Source of the DNA: Micromonospora thermarum
GTDB taxonomy: Bacteria > Actinomycetota > Actinomycetes > Mycobacteriales > Micromonosporaceae
Length of the DNA: 64,000 bases
Assembly (NCBI RefSeq): GCF_012034245.1
Contig: NZ_JAATEO010000021.1
Location: 55,911 to 119,910 of the forward strand
Reading direction: 5' to 3'
The notes under the pieces are model-generated. The model made no database searches. It was not told where the DNA came from and saw only the letters and a list, made by a program, of their open reading frames with translations. The position numbers and the translations under genes were made by a program. The first letter of the stretch is position 1; every line of letters begins with the position of its first letter. This document shows positions 38,393 to 47,677 of the stretch, piece after piece.

Positions 38393-38460
38393 GATCTTGC
38401 ACTTTCGGCCCCCGGTTCGTGCCCCTTCAGGGCCTTTGCCGGGGCAGGAAGTGCAAGATC
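38393..38460. repeat. 68-bp palindromic element, copy B
   Basis: Same architecture and exact length as the element at 11276-11343: GATC ends, GATCTTGCACTTTC left arm pairing with GAAGTGCAAGATC right arm, and a shared central segment. Outer bases extend the pairing to CGCGATC/GATCGCG. It lies between the MBL and RidA genes. Confidence 0.9.
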
Positions 38461-38475
38461 GCGGTGGTGGTCGGG

Positions 38476-38934
38476 CTACGCCACCTCGACGATGACCTCG
38501 ATCTCGACCGGGGCGTCGAGCGGGAGTTCCGCTACGCCCACTGCGCTGCGGGCGTGGCGGCCGGCCTCGCCGAAGACGGCGCCGAGGAGGTCGGAGGCGC
38601 CGTTGATGACGGCGGGCTGGCCGGTGAAGCCGGGCGCGCTGGCGACGAAGCCGACCAGCTTGACGACCTTGACGACGTTCTCCAGGCCGACCAGCGAGTC
38701 GATCGCGGCGAGCGCGTTCAGCGCGCATCGGCGGGCCAGGTCCTTGGCCTGGTCGGCGGAGACACCGGCGCCGACCTTGCCGGTGGCCAGCAGCTTGCCC
38801 TCGGCCATCGGCAGCTGGCCGGAGACGTAGACGTGCTGCCCCGACTGCACCGCCGGCACGTAGCTGGCCACCGGGGGTACGACCTCGGGCAGTTCGTGAC
38901 CCAGCTCGGCGAGCTTCGCGTGCGGCCCGGTCAT
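38476..38934 (-). CDS. RidA-family protein
   Basis: 152 residues. The start at 38934 overlaps the DUF4177 stop as ATGA. The Rid/YjgF fold pattern shows in VQSGQHVYVSGQLP, LNALAAIDSLVGLENVVKVVKLVGFV and ARSAVGVAELPLDAPVEIEVIVEV. RidA proteins deaminate reactive enamine/imine intermediates. The usual Arg before the final segment is replaced by RHARSAVG context, so activity is only inferred. By order it equals Rv3678c. Confidence 0.87.
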   Translation of the reverse strand: MTGPHAKLAELGHELPEVVPPVASYVPAVQSGQHVYVSGQLPMAEGKLLATGKVGAGVSADQAKDLARRCALNALAAIDSLVGLENVVKVVKLVGFVASAPGFTGQPAVINGASDLLGAVFGEAGRHARSAVGVAELPLDAPVEIEVIVEVA

Positions 38935-39086
38935 GCCTTCGGCCGCTTCAGGTAGGCGACGAGCTGCTCCGGGTTCGGGCCGGGAACCACGGACACCAGT
39001 TCCCAGCCGTCCTCGCCCCAGTTGTCGAGGATCTGCTTGGTCGCGTGGACCAGCAGCGGGACCGTGGCGTATTCCCACTTCTGCAT
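38931..39086 (-). CDS. DUF4177 small protein
   Basis: 51 residues beginning MQKWEYATVPLLVHATKQIL and containing WGEDGWELVSVVP, the DUF4177 pattern. It overlaps the RidA start. A protein of this size and type lies in the same position in mycobacteria. Function unknown. Confidence 0.85.
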   Translation of the reverse strand: MQKWEYATVPLLVHATKQILDNWGEDGWELVSVVPGPNPEQLVAYLKRPKA

Positions 39087-39165
39087 CGCTGGGAGGCTCC
39101 CTCTCGTGGAGTGCGGCTCTTGGGGACTGCCGGGAAACGCCGACAGTCTCCTTTTCAGCCACAGC

Positions 39166-39630
39166 CTACGGTCCGCTCGCGGGCCGGGGTGCCGGACGCT
39201 GCTCCGGAGCCACCGGCACGTCGCCGCACGGACCGCTGTGCTCGTACGGCTGGGGGCAGCGGGACCGGTCGGGCAGCAGGAGGTCGCAGAACACGCGGTG
39301 CCGGTTGTTCTGGTCGTCGGCGGTGGAGACCGTGGTCTCCCCGGCGTCGACCTCGCCGAGGAAGCTCAGGGAGGTGGCGATCGTGCTCGCCAGGGCGGTG
39401 GCGGCGGCCAGGTCGGCGACCCGGATCGGCAGGTGCACCACGTAGCCCGGGCCCTCCTCGTCCCGGGGCCGGTCCCCGGACTGGCCGAAGGCGCGCGGCA
39501 CGTCGACGGGCTCGCTGATCCGGCGGTACGACCGCTCGTTGATCGGCAACCCGCCCCCGTCGCCGCCCGGCCCGGGCCGCCGGGTCGCCGCCGGGAACTG
39601 GGTTCGGGGGGTGTTCTCCACGTCGCGCAT
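39166..39630 (-). CDS. Hypothetical protein with C-terminal Cys cluster
   Basis: 154 residues from the ATG at 39630. The middle (DEEGPGYVVHLPIRVADLAAATALASTIAT, given as positions about 64-93) looks like a folded alpha/beta segment. The C-terminus has FCDLLLPDRSRCPQPYEHSG and a third Cys, possibly a zinc site. The next ORF on the left, DUF4177, is 79 bases away. I do not recognise the family. Confidence 0.55.
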   Translation of the reverse strand: MRDVENTPRTQFPAATRRPGPGGDGGGLPINERSYRRISEPVDVPRAFGQSGDRPRDEEGPGYVVHLPIRVADLAAATALASTIATSLSFLGEVDAGETTVSTADDQNNRHRVFCDLLLPDRSRCPQPYEHSGPCGDVPVAPEQRPAPRPASGP

Positions 39631-39975
39631 GCCCTGCCTCCGGCCGTCGTACCTGGTCGAGTGCGCCTGTCGATCCGACCCTCCGGCCCCGGCCCGCATT
39701 CCGCACCCGGGGGAAAACGTAGGACCGGCCCGGCGTCCCGCCAACAGGACGCGCGGGGACGGTTCACCACAAGTCACATATGCGACACACCGCAGGTAGA
39801 AGGCCTGACCGCAGGCCCCGGCGGAGACCTGCCGTCCACCCACGACCCGGACGCGGGACCGGTACGCGCCGGACGGCCGGCTCGACCGCTACCCTTCCGG
39901 ACGGAACGGACGGGTCCGCCACGCCCGACGTTCCGTCGCCTCGCCGAGCCGACGTCAGTCCACCCCGGGGGAACG
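39631..39975. other. 345-bp divergent intergenic region
   Basis: Separates a leftward hypothetical gene from a rightward membrane protein. It should hold both promoters but I cannot point to convincing -10/-35 boxes. The stretch CACAAGTCACATATGCGACAC at 39768-39788 is its most A/T-rich part. No gene seen. Confidence 0.4.
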
Positions 39976-40557
39976 ATGACCGAACCACCCAGCGGCGATC
40001 CGGCCGCCCCGGCCGGCTCCGCCGCGGCCACGCCCTCCGTGCCGCGTCAGGACCCGTCGGCGATCCCGCCGCCGCCCGCCGGCTACCCCGCGTACCAGGG
40101 TCCGGAGGCACCACGCCGGAAGCGGGGCGTGCTGGTCGCGTCGATCGCGCTGGCGGTGATCCTGGTCCTGTGCGCCGGCGGCGGCGTCGCCGCGTTCCTG
40201 ACGCTCCGCACCGCGGAGACCGGTACCGGCGCGAAGGAGCCGGAGGCGGCCGTCGAGGAGTTCCTCAACGCCGTCTACAAGGACCGCGACGCCGGCAAGG
40301 CGGCGGCCCTGGTCTGCTCCGCGTCACGGGACGACGAGAAGATCGCGGCCAAGGTCGCCGAGGTGGAGCGGTACGCGGCCACCTACCAGAATCCGCGCTT
40401 CCGGTGGAGCGCCCCCCGGGTCGACAACCAGACCGGTGACCGGGCCACCGTCACCACCAAGGTCACCATGACCACCGCCGACGAGAAGCTCGCCGACCTG
40501 CCCCTGCGCTTCACCGTGGTCAAGAAGACAGGTTGGTGGGTCTGCGAGGTCGCCTGA
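39976..40557 (+). CDS. Membrane-anchored protein with DUF4878-like extracytoplasmic domain
   Basis: 193 residues from ATG 39976, with GGGGGA upstream. A Pro/Ala-rich cytoplasmic tail precedes one transmembrane helix (GVLVASIALAVILVLCAGGG). An external alpha/beta domain of about 115 residues (AAVEEFLNAVYKDRDAGKAA to GWWVCEVA) follows, like the NTF2/DUF4878-type lipoprotein domains of actinomycetes. Function unknown. Confidence 0.7.
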   Translation: MTEPPSGDPAAPAGSAAATPSVPRQDPSAIPPPPAGYPAYQGPEAPRRKRGVLVASIALAVILVLCAGGGVAAFLTLRTAETGTGAKEPEAAVEEFLNAVYKDRDAGKAAALVCSASRDDEKIAAKVAEVERYAATYQNPRFRWSAPRVDNQTGDRATVTTKVTMTTADEKLADLPLRFTVVKKTGWWVCEVA

Positions 40558-40575
40558 CCTGGTTAGGCTCGACGG

Positions 40576-41553
40576 GTGGGAGCAGCGAAGCGTCCGGACG
40601 AGCCGGCGGCGACGGAGTGGCCGGCCCGGCTCCACGTGGTGACCGGCAAGGGCGGCACCGGCAAGACGAGCGTGGCCGCGGCGCTGGCCCTGGCGCTGGC
40701 CACCGGCGGTCGCCGCACGCTGCTGGTCGAGGTCGAGGGGCGCCAGGGCATCGCCCAGCTCTTCGACACCGAGCCGTTCCCGTACGCCGAGCGGCACCTG
40801 ACCGACGCGCCCGGCGGCGGCGAGGTACGCGCCCTCGCGGTGGACGCGGAGGAGGCCCTCCTCGAGTACCTGGACATGTTCTACAAGCTTGGCGGGGCCG
40901 GCCGGGCGCTGCGCAAGCTGGGTGCCATCGACTTCGCCACCACCATCGCCCCCGGCCTGCGCGACGTGCTCCTCACCGGGAAGGTCAAGGAGGCCACCAC
41001 CCGCACCGCCGGCCAGCGGCGGGTGTACGACGCGGTGGTGCTGGACGCGCCACCCACCGGGCGGATCGGCCGCTTCCTGAACGTCACCGCCGAGACGGCG
41101 CGACTGGCCCGGGTCGGCCCGATCAAGACGCAGAGCGAGGGCGTCGCCGCGCTGCTGCGCTCGCCGATGACCGCCGTGCACGTGGTGACGCTGCTGGAGG
41201 AGATGCCGGTCCAGGAGACGGTCGACGCGATCGACGAGCTGACCTCGCTCGGCTTCCCGGTCGGCCGGGTCATCGTCAACGGCACCCGGCCGCCGCTGCC
41301 GGTCGGGCGGCCGGTCACCCCGGACGAGCTGGCCGGCGGGCTGCACGCCGCCGGGTTGCCCGCCGACGAGCGGACCGTCTCCGGGCTGGCCGCGGAGGCA
41401 CGCGACCAGGTGATCCGGCGTGAGCTGGAGGACTCGCTGCGCACCGACCTGGTGGAGCTGGGCCTGCCCATGGTCGAGCTGCCGCTGCTGCCCGACGGGG
41501 TGGACCGGGCCGGGCTGGACCGCCTGGCCGAGGCCCTGGTCCGCGCGGATTGA
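40576..41553 (+). CDS. ArsA/Get3-like ATPase (Rv3679-type)
   Basis: 325 residues from the GTG at 40576. Deviant P-loop VTGKGGTGKTSVAAALALAL, ADP-switch strand VVLDAPPTGRIGRFLN and a C-terminal MVELPLLPDGVD segment are typical of the ArsA/Get3 family. In mycobacteria this gene and the next form a paired complex. No arsenic genes are nearby, so a role in protein or redox handling is more likely. Confidence 0.92.
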   Translation: MGAAKRPDEPAATEWPARLHVVTGKGGTGKTSVAAALALALATGGRRTLLVEVEGRQGIAQLFDTEPFPYAERHLTDAPGGGEVRALAVDAEEALLEYLDMFYKLGGAGRALRKLGAIDFATTIAPGLRDVLLTGKVKEATTRTAGQRRVYDAVVLDAPPTGRIGRFLNVTAETARLARVGPIKTQSEGVAALLRSPMTAVHVVTLLEEMPVQETVDAIDELTSLGFPVGRVIVNGTRPPLPVGRPVTPDELAGGLHAAGLPADERTVSGLAAEARDQVIRRELEDSLRTDLVELGLPMVELPLLPDGVDRAGLDRLAEALVRAD

Positions 41554-41610
41554 CTCACACCTCACCTCGGCGCGGGCGCGCGGCGGGAGCCGGCCCGATA
41601 CGCTCGATTG

Positions 41611-42759
41611 GTGCCTTCCGACAACGTGGCGCCGCCCCTGGACGTCGACCGGATCCTCGCTGATCCGGGCGTACGGATCGTGGTCTGCTGCGGGGCGGGC
41701 GGGGTGGGCAAGACGACCACCGCCGCCGCGCTCGCGCTGCGGGCCGCGGAGGAGCACGGCCGGCGCACGGTGGTGCTCACCATCGACCCGGCGCGCCGGC
41801 TGGCGCAGTCGCTCGGGCTGACCGAGCTGGACAACACCCCGCGGCAGGTCAAGGGCATCGACGTGGAGGCGAGCGGCGGCGAGCTGCACGCCATGATGCT
41901 GGACATGAAGCGCACCTTCGACGACGTGGTGCTCCAGCACACGGATCCGGCGAAGGCGGCGGAAATCTTCGCGAACCCGTTCTACGCGGCCATGAGCTCG
42001 ACCTTCGCCGGCACGCAGGAGTACATGGCGATGGAGAAGCTCGGGCAGCTGCACGCGCGGGGCGAGTGGGACCTGATCGTGGTGGACACGCCGCCGTCCC
42101 GCTCGGCGCTGGACTTCCTCGACGCGCCGGCCCGGCTCTCCCGCTTCCTCGACGGGCGGATGCTGCGGCTGCTGCTCGCCCCGGCCCGCACGGGCGGCCG
42201 GAGCATGTTCACCTTCGTGACCGCCGGCTTCGGGGTGTTCTCGAAGGTCGTGCAGAAGATCCTCGGGGCCCAGCTGCTGACCGACCTCTCCGGCTTCGTC
42301 GCGGCGCTCGACTCGATGTTCGGCGGCTTCCGGCAGCGTGCGGAGCAGACGTACCGCATCCTCCAGGCCCGCGAGACGGCGTTCCTGCTGGTCGCGGCCC
42401 CGGAGCCGGACGCGGTCCGGGAGGCCGCCTACTTCGCGGGCCGGCTCCGGGACGAGAAGATGCCGTTGGCCGGCCTGGTCCTCAACCGGGTCCACCGTCC
42501 GGCCGTGCCGGATCTCGGGCCCGACGAGAGCCTGGCCGCCGCCGAGCGGCTGGCCGAGCAGGGCGGCCACGAGGGCACCGTCGACGTGCTGCGGGCCCAC
42601 GCCGCGCTGGCCCAGCAGGCGGTACGCGAGCAGCGGGTGGCCACGCGGTTCACCGAGGCGTTCCCGACCGTCCCGGCGGTGTCGGTGACGGCGCAGCCCG
42701 CCGACGTGCACGACGTCGACGGGCTGCGGACGATCGGTGCGGCGATCAGCCGCGTGTGA
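41611..42759 (+). CDS. ArsA/Get3-like ATPase (Rv3680-type)
   Basis: 382 residues. GTG at 41611 is preferred over TTG at 41608. P-loop CCGAGGVGKTTTAAALALRA, switch region LTIDPARRLAQSLGL and the strand LIVVDTPPSRSALDFLD are the Get3/ArsA hallmarks. It probably pairs with the preceding ATPase, which ends 57 bases upstream. The order ATPase, ATPase, whiB, ponA is the same as Rv3679-Rv3682. Confidence 0.93.
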   Translation: MPSDNVAPPLDVDRILADPGVRIVVCCGAGGVGKTTTAAALALRAAEEHGRRTVVLTIDPARRLAQSLGLTELDNTPRQVKGIDVEASGGELHAMMLDMKRTFDDVVLQHTDPAKAAEIFANPFYAAMSSTFAGTQEYMAMEKLGQLHARGEWDLIVVDTPPSRSALDFLDAPARLSRFLDGRMLRLLLAPARTGGRSMFTFVTAGFGVFSKVVQKILGAQLLTDLSGFVAALDSMFGGFRQRAEQTYRILQARETAFLLVAAPEPDAVREAAYFAGRLRDEKMPLAGLVLNRVHRPAVPDLGPDESLAAAERLAEQGGHEGTVDVLRAHAALAQQAVREQRVATRFTEAFPTVPAVSVTAQPADVHDVDGLRTIGAAISRV

Positions 42760-42762
42760 CCG

Positions 42763-42778
42763 GGCCGGTCGACCGGCC
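42763..42778. terminator. Short palindrome between convergent genes
   Basis: GGCCGGTCGACCGGCC is a perfect 16-bp palindrome between the end of the ATPase gene and the end of the convergent whiB gene. It may act as a weak bidirectional terminator, but the stem is short and there is no T-tract. Confidence 0.4.
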
Positions 42779-42816
42779 GGGCCTCAGCTGACTGCGCCGG
42801 CGCACCTGGTGCCGGC

Positions 42817-43137
42817 TCAACCGGCCGTGCCGGCGAGGACCCTGTCCTTGCCGGCCTTCTCCTTCGCGTTCTTCTTCATCGCGGCCTCGAACATCTTGCG
42901 CCAGCTCGTGACCTGCGGATGGCGGCGCAGCAGCGCCCGGCGTTCCCGTTCGGTCATGCCACCCCACACACCGAACTCGATCCGGTTGTCCAGCGCGTCC
43001 GCCAGGCACTCGTACCGGACTGGGCAGCTCCGGCAGATCCGCTTCGCCACGTTCTGTTCGGCGCCCTGTACGAACAACGCGTCCGGGTCTCCGTTCTGAC
43101 ACGCCGCCAGTGACGGCCAGTCAGTGATCATGCCCAT
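42817..43137 (-). CDS. whiB4: WhiB-family iron-sulfur regulator
   Basis: 106 residues. Four cluster-binding cysteines: AACQNGD, then CRSCPVRYEC. The GVWGG turn and a basic C-terminus (RRHPQVTSWRKMF) follow, as in WhiB regulators that sense oxygen or NO through a 4Fe-4S cluster. The start may be ATG 43137 or 43131. The whiB4 name rests on gene order (next to the ArsA pair and ponA2), not on a tree. Confidence 0.9.
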   Translation of the reverse strand: MGMITDWPSLAACQNGDPDALFVQGAEQNVAKRICRSCPVRYECLADALDNRIEFGVWGGMTERERRALLRRHPQVTSWRKMFEAAMKKNAKEKAGKDRVLAGTAG

Positions 43138-43531
43138 CTGTACACGTCCCCCCTTGCAGTACTACCGACCCCGTTCGCGGACCAGCCGGCAATTCCCCCC
43201 GGTCGTCCGGCCGGCCTTCCCCAAGGCGGCACGGACGACATGTGGCGCTGTCGCCGCCCTCATCATGCTCTGTAGTTGCCCGATTACGCAATGTTATCGG
43301 CCAAATCCATCATTCCGGACACTCCCGGGCTTCCCGGGCCCTCGACCGCCGGTTACCCCGCTCGGGTACGCGAAAACGCTGCGCGGCCTCCCCGAAAGGG
43401 GGAGACTCGGCGCCAGGTCCACGCAACCTCGAACCGGGGGTCGTGCGTTTAGCACAACGAGGCCGGCGCGCGCAGGAAATGGGGAAAAGACGCCCCGCGC
43501 CCCTCGTTGCCTGTTCGCGTACCCTGTCGAG
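43138..43531. promoter_or_regulatory. 394-bp divergent whiB/ponA control region
   Basis: Non-coding gap between two divergent genes. The A/T-richest part is 43268-43312 (around CGATTACGCAATGTTATCGG), where promoters are most likely. No box could be fixed with confidence. Confidence 0.4.
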
Positions 43532-45973
43532 GTGACCTGGATGCGGAAACGTGACCACAATGTGCTGACCAACGCCGCATCGCTACTCATCTGTGGCCTG
43601 TTGGCCGGCGTGGTGGTGGCCGCAGCGGCCTTCCCCGCAGTGGCGATGTCCGGCCTGGCGGCGAAGGCCGGCGCCGAGACCTTCGGCGCACTGCCCAAGG
43701 AACTGACGGTGGCCCGCGCACCGCAGATCAGCTACCTGCTCGCCAACGACGGCAGGACGCCGCTGGCGACGATGTTCGACGAGAACCGCCGCGACGTGAA
43801 GCTCAAGGACATCGCACCGGTCATGCGCGACGCGATCATCGCCGCCGAGGACCACGACTTCTACAAGCACAACGGCGTCGACCTGAACGGTGTCGCCCGC
43901 GCCTTCGTCAACAACAGCTCCGGCACGACCGACCGGCAGGGCGCCTCGACGCTGACGATGCAGTACGTCCGGCTCGCCATCGCGTACTCGGCGACCCACC
44001 CGGCCGACGTGGTCGCGGCCACCGAGGACACCAGCGCCCGCAAGCTCCGCGAGATGCGCTACGCCATCCAGATCGACAAGGAGCTCTCCAAGGACGAGAT
44101 CCTGGAGCGCTACCTCAACATCGCCGCGTTCGGCAACGGCGCGTACGGCATCTTCGCCGCCAGCCAGGTCTACTTCGCCAAGCACCCGAGCAAGCTCACG
44201 ATCGAGGAATCGGCGATGCTCGCCGGCCTGGTCAAGGCCCCGAGCGCGTTCAACCCCACCACCCGCAGCGGTTACCCGCAGGCGGTGGCCCGGCGTGACT
44301 ACGTCATCAACAACATGTACGAGATCGGCAAGATCACCAAGGAGCAGGCCGACACGGCCAAGGCGGTCAAGCTGAAGGTCGTCGGCAAGCGGGCCCCCAA
44401 CGGCTGCGTCGACACCTACAAGAAGGACTGGGGCTTCTTCTGCGACTACTTCTACCGCTGGTGGATGCAGCAGGAGACGTTCGGTTCGACCTCGTACGAC
44501 CGCGAGCGGCGGCTCAAGAGCGGCGGCTTCACGGTCATCACCACGCTGGAGCCCCAGGCCCAGAACGCCGCTGACCGGGCGGTCCGCAAGAACCTCGGCG
44601 TCAACAGCAAGGCCGCCCGGATGGTCGCGGTCGTCGAGCCGGGCACCGGCCGGGTCCGCGCGCTCTCGGTCAACCGCAACTTCAAGCTCGACGACCCGGA
44701 CAACCCGCAGAACAAGCCGCACAGCGACCCGAAGCAGCGCCGGAAGAACCCCAACAAGCGCGGCAACTACCCGAACACCGTCAACCCGCTGCTCAGCGGC
44801 GGTGACGGCATCACCGGGTACCAGGCCGGCTCGACGTTCAAGATGTTCACGATCGTCGCGGCGCTGGAGAAGGGCATCCCGCTCAGCTACACGATCAACG
44901 CGGAGAAGCAGTTCCGGTCCGAGTACATCATCGACAGCAGCAGCCCCGCGGCCTGCAAGGGCACGCACTTCTACTGCCCGACCAACGCGAGCGACAGCAT
45001 GGTCGGCGTCCACAACATGTGGACCGCGTTCGGCCGCTCGGTGAACACCTACTTCGTGCCCCTTCAGCAGCAGGTCGGCGCCGACAACGTGGTCAAGGCC
45101 GCCAAGAAGCTGGGCATCAACTTCCGCGCCCAGGAGGACCTGGACCTGGAGAAGGGCGCCGAACAGTGGGGTGCCTTCACCCTCGGCGTCTCGCAGACCA
45201 TGCCGCTGGAACTGGCCAACGCGTACGCCACCCTCGCGGCGGACGGCAAGTACTGCGAGCCGATCCCGGTGCAGGAGATCCGCGACCCGGACGGCAAGAA
45301 GCTCGACATCGCCAACCCGCGGTGCGAGCAGCGGATCAGCACCGAGGTGGCCCGCGCCGCGGTGGACGCTGCCCGCTGCCCGGTCGGTGACAGTTCCAGC
45401 ACGTCGAAGTGTGGCGGCGGAGGCACCGCCCGCAACGTGCGGGGCATCGTCGACGCGCCGGTGGCCGGCAAGTCCGGCACCACCGACTCGGAGAAGAGCT
45501 CGTCGCTGGTCGCGATGACCAAGCAGTACTCGGTGGCCGGCATCATGGCCGACCCGGACTGGCCGCAGACCACGCAGAAGATGGGCCACAACGAGCCCAC
45601 GGGCATCAACCCGCCGGTGTACGAGACGCTGCGCGACGCGATGAAGGGCAAGGAGCGGATCAACTTCACCCCGCCCGGCAACAAGATCCGCGAGGGAGAC
45701 CAGCGGAGAATCCCGGACGTCAAGTGCGTCAGCGTGGACCAGGCGAAGTCCCGCGTCGAGGGCGCCGGCTTCGACGCCGTCGTCTCCAGCAACAAGGTCC
45801 CGTCGACCTGCCCGGCGAACACCGCCGCCGGCACCAGCCCGGACGGTCGCACCATCAAGGGCGGTGTGGTCATGATCCAGGTCAGCTCCGGCGCGGGCAA
45901 CACGCCGAAGCCGGGCTCGACCGGCACCCCGCCCACCAACCCCGGCCGGCCGCCGGGCCGTCCCGGCGGCTGA
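43532..45973 (+). CDS. ponA2: Bifunctional penicillin-binding protein, PonA2-like, with PASTA domain
   Basis: 813 residues from GTG 43532; ATG 43541 is an alternative and the longer frame upstream has no family residues. One N-terminal membrane helix is followed by a GT51 glycosyltransferase (AAEDHDFYKHNGVD, QGASTLTMQYVR). The transpeptidase has SxxK in AGSTFKMF, SxN in GRSVNTY and KSGTT. A C-terminal PASTA domain (IPDVKCVSVDQAKSRVEGAG) and a Gly/Pro tail end it. It builds and cross-links peptidoglycan outside the membrane. Confidence 0.95.
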   Translation: MTWMRKRDHNVLTNAASLLICGLLAGVVVAAAAFPAVAMSGLAAKAGAETFGALPKELTVARAPQISYLLANDGRTPLATMFDENRRDVKLKDIAPVMRDAIIAAEDHDFYKHNGVDLNGVARAFVNNSSGTTDRQGASTLTMQYVRLAIAYSATHPADVVAATEDTSARKLREMRYAIQIDKELSKDEILERYLNIAAFGNGAYGIFAASQVYFAKHPSKLTIEESAMLAGLVKAPSAFNPTTRSGYPQAVARRDYVINNMYEIGKITKEQADTAKAVKLKVVGKRAPNGCVDTYKKDWGFFCDYFYRWWMQQETFGSTSYDRERRLKSGGFTVITTLEPQAQNAADRAVRKNLGVNSKAARMVAVVEPGTGRVRALSVNRNFKLDDPDNPQNKPHSDPKQRRKNPNKRGNYPNTVNPLLSGGDGITGYQAGSTFKMFTIVAALEKGIPLSYTINAEKQFRSEYIIDSSSPAACKGTHFYCPTNASDSMVGVHNMWTAFGRSVNTYFVPLQQQVGADNVVKAAKKLGINFRAQEDLDLEKGAEQWGAFTLGVSQTMPLELANAYATLAADGKYCEPIPVQEIRDPDGKKLDIANPRCEQRISTEVARAAVDAARCPVGDSSSTSKCGGGGTARNVRGIVDAPVAGKSGTTDSEKSSSLVAMTKQYSVAGIMADPDWPQTTQKMGHNEPTGINPPVYETLRDAMKGKERINFTPPGNKIREGDQRRIPDVKCVSVDQAKSRVEGAGFDAVVSSNKVPSTCPANTAAGTSPDGRTIKGGVVMIQVSSGAGNTPKPGSTGTPPTNPGRPPGRPGG

Positions 45974-45990
45974 CCCGCTCCACGACGACG

Positions 45991-46026
45991 AACGGGCGGG
46001 CACCCCTCGCGGGGTGCCCGCCCGTT
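45991..46026. terminator. Bidirectional hairpin terminator between ponA2 and yqeY-like gene
   Basis: 16-bp stem 45991-46006 paired with 46011-46026 and a TCGC loop, centred between two convergent genes (stops at 45973 and 46049). Confidence 0.92.
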
Positions 46027-46048
46027 TCGCGTACTCGGGAAAGAAGCG

Positions 46049-46504
46049 TCAGACGGCGAGCTGCCGGCGTACCTCACCGGCGACCCGGCCCCCCTCGGCC
46101 CGGCCGGCCACCGCGGCCTGGGCGGCCTTCATGGCCGGGCCCATCTGCGCCTTGCCGGTGAAGCCGCCGGCGGCGAGCGCCCCCGCGACCACGTCGGCCA
46201 ACTCCTCGTCGGAGAGCTGCTGCGGCAGGTAGCGCTCCAGCACCTCCCCCTCGGCGCTCTCCTTCGCGGCCTGCTCGGTGCGCCCGGCGTCGGCGAACGC
46301 CGCCGCGGCCTCGCGGCGCTTCTTCGCCTCCTTGGTCAGCACCGCGAGCACCTCGTCGTCGGTGAGCTCACGCTTGGCCTTGCCGGCGACCTCGGCGGTG
46401 CCGACCGCCGCGAGCGCCATCCGGAGGGTGGAGGTGGTCAGCTCGTCGCGCGCCTTCAGCGCGGTACGCATGTCCGCGGTGAGGCGGTCCTTCAACGTGC
46501 TCAT
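46049..46504 (-). CDS. GatB/YqeY-domain protein
   Basis: 151 residues. MSTLKDRLTADMRTALKARDE, followed by LRMALAAVGTAEV and the YLPQQLSDEEL segment, is the YqeY pattern, ending with the helical AALAAGGFTGKAQMGPAMKAA domain. It is similar to the tail domain of GatB, which contacts tRNA in amidotransferases. The stand-alone form has no settled function. It is divergent from the metallophosphoesterase. Confidence 0.9.
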   Translation of the reverse strand: MSTLKDRLTADMRTALKARDELTTSTLRMALAAVGTAEVAGKAKRELTDDEVLAVLTKEAKKRREAAAAFADAGRTEQAAKESAEGEVLERYLPQQLSDEELADVVAGALAAGGFTGKAQMGPAMKAAQAAVAGRAEGGRVAGEVRRQLAV

Positions 46505-46529
46505 GGACGGTCAAACTACCCTGATCGCC

Positions 46530-47423
46530 ATGCGAAAGCGCACACTATTCCGGCTCGCCGCCGGGACCGCCGCGGTCGGCGCGGCCACCCTGGCGTACGC
46601 GTCGCTCGTCGAGCGCAACATGTTCACCCTGCGGCGGTACGACGTGCCGGTGCTGCCGGCCGACGCGGAGCCGCTGCGCGTCCTGCACCTGTCCGACCTG
46701 CACATGATGCCCGACCAGCGGCGCAAGCAGCGCTGGGTGGCGTCGCTGGCCGGCCTGGACCCCGACCTGGTCGTGGTGACCGGCGACAACATGGCTCACC
46801 CCGGCGCGGTGCCCGGGGTGCTGCGCGCCCTCCAGCCGCTGCTCGACTACCCCGGCGCCTTCGTGTTCGGCTCCAACGACTACACGGGGCCGGTCTTCAA
46901 GAACCCCTTCACCTACTTCCTGCCTGAGCGGGAGTACGTCGAGGGCGTCGAGCTGCCGTACGACGAGCTGCGCGACGTGTTCACCGGCGCCGGCTGGGTC
47001 GACCTGAACAACGCCCGGACCACGCTCAAGGCCGGCGGGCGGCTCGTCGAGCTGGTCGGCGTGGACGACCCGCACATCGAGCGCGACGACTACGCCTCGG
47101 TCGCCGGCCCGGTCACGCCGTCGGCCGACCTGTCCATCGCGCTCAGCCACTCGCCGGAGCCGGCCCTGCTCGACCAGATGGCGGCCGACGGGTTCGGGCT
47201 GCTGCTCGCCGGGCACACCCACGGCGGCCAGGTCTGCGTGCCGGGCGTCGGGGCGCTGGTCACCAACTGCGGGCTGCCCCGGTCGATGGCGAAGGGCCTG
47301 CACCGCTGGCCCGGCTCCGACTCGTGGCTGCACGTCTCGGCCGGCCTCGGCACCCACCCGACCGCCCCGGTCCGGTTCGCCTGCCCACCCGAGGCGAGCA
47401 TCCTGACGCTGATCCCGCGCTGA
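46530..47423 (+). CDS. Membrane-anchored metallophosphoesterase (Rv3683 position)
   Basis: 297 residues from the ATG at 46530. An N-terminal hydrophobic helix anchors a calcineurin-like phosphoesterase: LHLSDLHMMP, VVTGDN, FGSNDYTG (in place of GNHD), LALSHSPEP-type ALSHSPEP and AGHTHGGQVCVPG. The sequence AGHTHGGQ with the SND variant resembles YkuE/UDP-2,3-diacylglucosamine-type enzymes. Its position after ponA2 and yqeY matches mycobacteria. Confidence 0.91.
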   Translation: MRKRTLFRLAAGTAAVGAATLAYASLVERNMFTLRRYDVPVLPADAEPLRVLHLSDLHMMPDQRRKQRWVASLAGLDPDLVVVTGDNMAHPGAVPGVLRALQPLLDYPGAFVFGSNDYTGPVFKNPFTYFLPEREYVEGVELPYDELRDVFTGAGWVDLNNARTTLKAGGRLVELVGVDDPHIERDDYASVAGPVTPSADLSIALSHSPEPALLDQMAADGFGLLLAGHTHGGQVCVPGVGALVTNCGLPRSMAKGLHRWPGSDSWLHVSAGLGTHPTAPVRFACPPEASILTLIPR

Positions 47424-47434
47424 GGTCGCGCCCC

Positions 47435-47508
47435 CGGCGTGGCCCCCGGCGTGGCCGCCGGCATGGCCGCCGGCATGGCCGCCGGCATGGCCGCTGGCGT
47501 GGCCGCGG
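47435..47508. repeat. 12-bp tandem repeat before tRNA-Pro
   Basis: About six copies of a GGCATGGCCGCC-type 12-bp unit with small variants (GGCGTGGCC, GGCATGGCC), directly after the phosphoesterase gene and about 80 bases before the tRNA. Confidence 0.8.
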
Positions 47509-47588
47509 ATCTTGGTGGGGGCGCCCGGGCCGAGGGGGTACCGAGTTTGACCGTCGGACCGGGTGGGCTACTATTTGTCGGCACGCCT

Positions 47589-47665
<77 letters not shown>

Positions 47666-47677
47666 CAGTAAGGCCAG

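Noticed and set aside
40324..42711. 795-residue open frame on the minus strand opposite the two ArsA-like genes
   Set aside because: Arg/Gly/Glu/Val-rich shadow of two genes with clear P-loops. No ribosome site or recognisable domain.
43583..46003. 806-residue open frame opposite ponA2
   Set aside because: Antisense shadow of a gene with all penicillin-binding motifs in place.
47435..47508. 12-bp repeats before the tRNA considered as an attachment or origin site
   Set aside because: They lie outside the element on the chromosomal side, have coding-like GGCATGGCCGCC character and look like a simple tandem expansion.
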